The position numbers were made by a program, and so were the translations under genes. This document shows positions 18,481-20,614 of a stretch of 20,614 nucleotides of DNA, piece by piece (the stretch's first letter is position 1; the number at the start of each line of letters is the position of its first letter). Location of the stretch: contig VCMS01000528.1 of assembly GCA_022539475.1 (NCBI GenBank), forward strand, positions 1-20,614, in the 5' to 3' direction. Origin of the DNA: Gracilaria domingensis. Lineage: Eukaryota > Rhodophyta > Florideophyceae > Gracilariales > Gracilariaceae. Below the pieces are notes generated by a model that did not search any database, was not told where the DNA came from, and saw only the letters and a program-made list of their open reading frames with translations.

Positions 18481-18499
18481 ACCTGCTATCTCGGCGGTG

Positions 18500-19450
18500 G
18501 TGTCCGGAGCAGCACGAGTTCTCAAAGGGCGATAAACTCTCCGTATCTCGTTGTGAACCTTTGCGGTTTATGTATATTCACTGATCCGCGTATGCCGTGG
18601 TTCAGAGATGGCAAGCTCTTTTCGTGTTTCGTAACTTGATGGTCTACAGCCGCTAGAGCGGAGGAGGATTGTACGTTAGGAAGCCGTTGTATTTCCCATC
18701 TGCTATTGGATGTACGTCGTGTCGTTGTAAGGAGATTCTTCACGTTGCGTAGTCATCTCGATATATAAAGGGCATCCTGGAGAACGTGGCAGTATACTGC
18801 GGACCTATTATCCCTGAGAGGAGATTGCAGGCGGGGGACCGTAACATAACCAATGCGAACGAATGCCTCCGCAACACTGCGTGCTGTAATCGATCTTCAA
18901 CGGAACTTCAGGACTAGCTTACTGAATCTATCGTAATAACGAGTAAGAACCGATTTCCTCGGGAAGTACGCACGAACTCGCCGAGAAAAAATATATGACA
19001 AGGCAGCATCTTGCGGGAAAACGTCGCTATACGCTCGGTCGCTCTTAGGCAGGGCGAGAAAGTGGTTTGAACTTATTCGTCTCGTATCGGCGAGCGACAT
19101 GTGTCAATATGATTGCTCCATCGCGCTCTTCTCGAGGGCGATCGAAGTTGTGTAAGCCAGCTGCAATTAGCGCTGTAAGACGCGTCGGTCAGTCAGTACC
19201 ATCGCTGACAGCGCGTGAGTCAGATGTTATCACGAGCGGTCGCACAACGTCGTGGATAGGGATAAGCGCTTCACGGCGCATGGAGCCGTGGATAGGCGAG
19301 AGGACTATTCACTCGCACGACGTGAGTGTTTGAGAGCAAGAGTAGCGCAACCCTATAATCTGGTGTGTGGGAGTAAACGGAGACTACGGCTGGAGAGCAG
19401 GCTAATACTGTTGGGTATGTGATATGAAACCACTCTCGAGAAGCAGTAAA
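18500..19450 (-). pseudogene. Integrase: zinc-binding region and catalytic core remnants
   Basis: Integrase inserts the element's cDNA into the genome. Around 19290-19440 the minus strand resembles the H2C2 zinc region (a YPTV...VYSH run). Near 18900-18960 it reads the core segment LLVIT/DRFSKLV, with the first catalytic Asp in DRFSK. At 18782-18805 it reads GPQYTATF, which normally follows the second Asp in SDNGPQF; that Asp falls in an indel. A YAYN-like region is suggested near 18580. The third acid was not located. Many shifts mean this copy cannot make the enzyme as given. Confidence 0.65.
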
Positions 19451-19799
19451 GGATGTGTGTTTGCCCACCCACTAGATTGGGATGGTATGGACAGCTAACC
19501 ACCTTTCAGTTGTTCGGGAGCCGGTAGGTTCCACGCTCATGTTGGGAGACACGGGGTCAGATTGGCTGTCCGCGCAGCCTCTTTCTGGAGTAATGGGGAC
19601 GAATGTAGTTATCTCTGAGTTGTATGTGGTACCGGATCTGTTTCACCGTCTGCGACGAGCAAATCATAAACACAGATGTCGTCCGGACACGATCGTCGTA
19701 GTCTTCATGCACCTCCTCCCTGAGGAAAAGGGGATATCTTCATCCTCGGTCATCTGGAGGGTAGAAGACTGTCACCATTCAGTAATTTGGTCCTAGCAC

Positions 19800-20160
19800 C
19801 GATAGAAGAAGAGCATCCGCTTTGCGCGTTTAACAACCCTTCTTTAGGTGACGCGTCGTAGTCAAACTCGGCAAGCAATATGTGAAGCGCCTAACGCCAT
19901 GAGATGGGTTAAGCGTCCGGAAGGCTCCGTGACTGACATTAACCAACGCCAAGGCGGAATGATGCCGTATTGACGGTAAAGTGCACACCCATACTAGATG
20001 ATGAGGTCCCGTTCGAGTCTAGCAAAGCCCATACCAGGGCGAGACACTCCTTCTCGGATCACCTTGAGTAATTGCGCTCGTGCACGTTTGAGTTACGTAG
20101 ACAATAGTGCCAATTGGTATTTGCCGTTCCTTCGGGTGTAGTCTAAACAGAGCGCAGCCA
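19800..20160 (-). pseudogene. RNase H domain remnant
   Basis: RNase H removes the RNA strand during reverse transcription. The minus strand shows YGCALFR near the start, WRWLMSVTEPSGRL at about 19913-19955, and AEFDYD with KEGLLNAQS near 19815-19870. The latter match the Ty3/gypsy pattern of a WL...PSGRL...W segment, then EFDF and the final KG-x-N-x-x-ADALSR. Frame changes separate them. The first catalytic Asp region was not readable. Confidence 0.65.
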
Positions 20161-20614
20161 TAATGATGTATGTGGTAATCGCTCGAGATAGTCTAGCGAT
20201 CCAGTATGGGTGAGGGGAGGTTGTCGTTGATGCGGCACGCGGCCAAGGACTCGTTGTACATCTCGGATAAGCGGGCTAACACGGTGCCGTGGTAACAGCC
20301 TCTTTAAGAGAGTTAGAAGGCCTCCACTTGCGTGGGGGTAAGTGTTCCCAATTTGGCGGTTGTCCTTCTTCAGGAGTTCGTTGAGCGGTCCCGCGATCTT
20401 CGCGAAGCGAGAAAATGAACGTCTATAACGTTGCATAGCCTAGAAAGGAGGCGTAGCTCCTGTCTGTGTGTGGGGGTGCTTCGCCCTCTTTGAGGGACTT
20501 CACGCAGACTTCCTCGATCAGTAACAAGTCCTTGGACGTATGACATGGCCCAGATACTTCACTGAGGAGTGAAAAACTCACACTTCCTCAAATTTTTTTG
20601 AAGTAATTCCAGCA
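20161..20614 (-). pseudogene. Reverse transcriptase C-terminal part and connection domain
   Basis: From the right edge the minus strand reads LRKCEFFTPQ, then VKYLGHVI at about 20535-20562, then in another frame YRRSFSRFAKIAGPLNELLK (20340-20436). These are the KC.FF, YLGH and FR.FI..FS.IA.PL..LLKK hallmarks of the RT thumb/connection of Ty3/gypsy elements. The YxDD active site lies beyond the window. At least four frame changes and stops are present. Confidence 0.8.

Larger units (their letters stand above)
13392..20614 (-). mobile_element. Ty3/gypsy chromovirus, 3' part, degenerate or error-laden
   Basis: On the minus strand the order is RT end, RNase H, integrase with zinc finger and core, a charged linker, chromodomain, a 2.2-kb 3' region, a purine tract and an LTR. 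RT-RNase H-integrase order plus a C-terminal chromodomain defines the chromovirus branch of Ty3/gypsy. Every domain needs frame changes to read, so as given the sequence is non-coding. The 5' half (LTR, gag, protease, most of RT) lies beyond the right edge. The LTR family is the same as at 1471-2280. Confidence 0.85.

Noticed and set aside
1..20614. tRNA, rRNA or CRISPR features
   Set aside because: No T-loop consensus with a cloverleaf, no rRNA cores and no spaced repeat array with unique spacers were seen. The 13-bp arrays are directly tandem and so are not CRISPR.

Overview
The window looks like nuclear DNA from a eukaryote, probably an alga or other protist. It has eukaryote-type genes (a TRM61-like tRNA m1A methyltransferase and a C9orf85/DUF2039-like zinc protein), plausible short introns with GTAAG-type donors, LTR retrotransposon remains of the Ty3/gypsy chromovirus class, and a eukaryote-like tyrosine recombinase gene. 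The sequence does not let me name the species.

Layout. Positions 1-2280 hold the 5' part of a minus-strand LTR element: a possible gag remnant, a leader and an LTR at 1471-2280. Positions 2281-5060 are a very GC-rich island carrying minus-strand host genes: Pro/Gln-rich remnants cut by the LTR, then TRM61-like (3181-4324), DUF2039-like (about 4322-4628) and an unidentified coding-like stretch. Positions 5060-8600 have lower GC and hold broken or spliced minus-strand coding fragments, one of which resembles helicase motif Ia of RecQ. Positions 8600-11230 are AT-rich and gene-poor, but contain three clusters of a 13-bp tandem repeat with the palindromic core GTGAACGTTCAC. These lead up to an intact tyrosine recombinase gene at 11396-12601. 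A convergent minus-strand coiled-coil ORF (12742-13380) is cut by a second copy of the same LTR (13392-14154). That LTR is the 3' LTR of a minus-strand chromovirus filling the rest of the window: 3' region, chromodomain, integrase, RNase H and the end of RT.

The two LTR copies differ mainly by one- or two-base indels, and the conserved host genes are broken by the same kind of indel. I infer that many frameshifts are consensus errors of an indel-prone assembly, although true decay of the retroelement is also possible. The recombinase ORF is free of such breaks.

The best candidate for something undescribed is the recombinase gene with its upstream palindromic arrays. It could be a Crypton-like (or Starship-like in logic) tyrosine-recombinase element in which the arrays act as recombinase, replication or promoter sites. 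This is inference: the element's ends are not visible.
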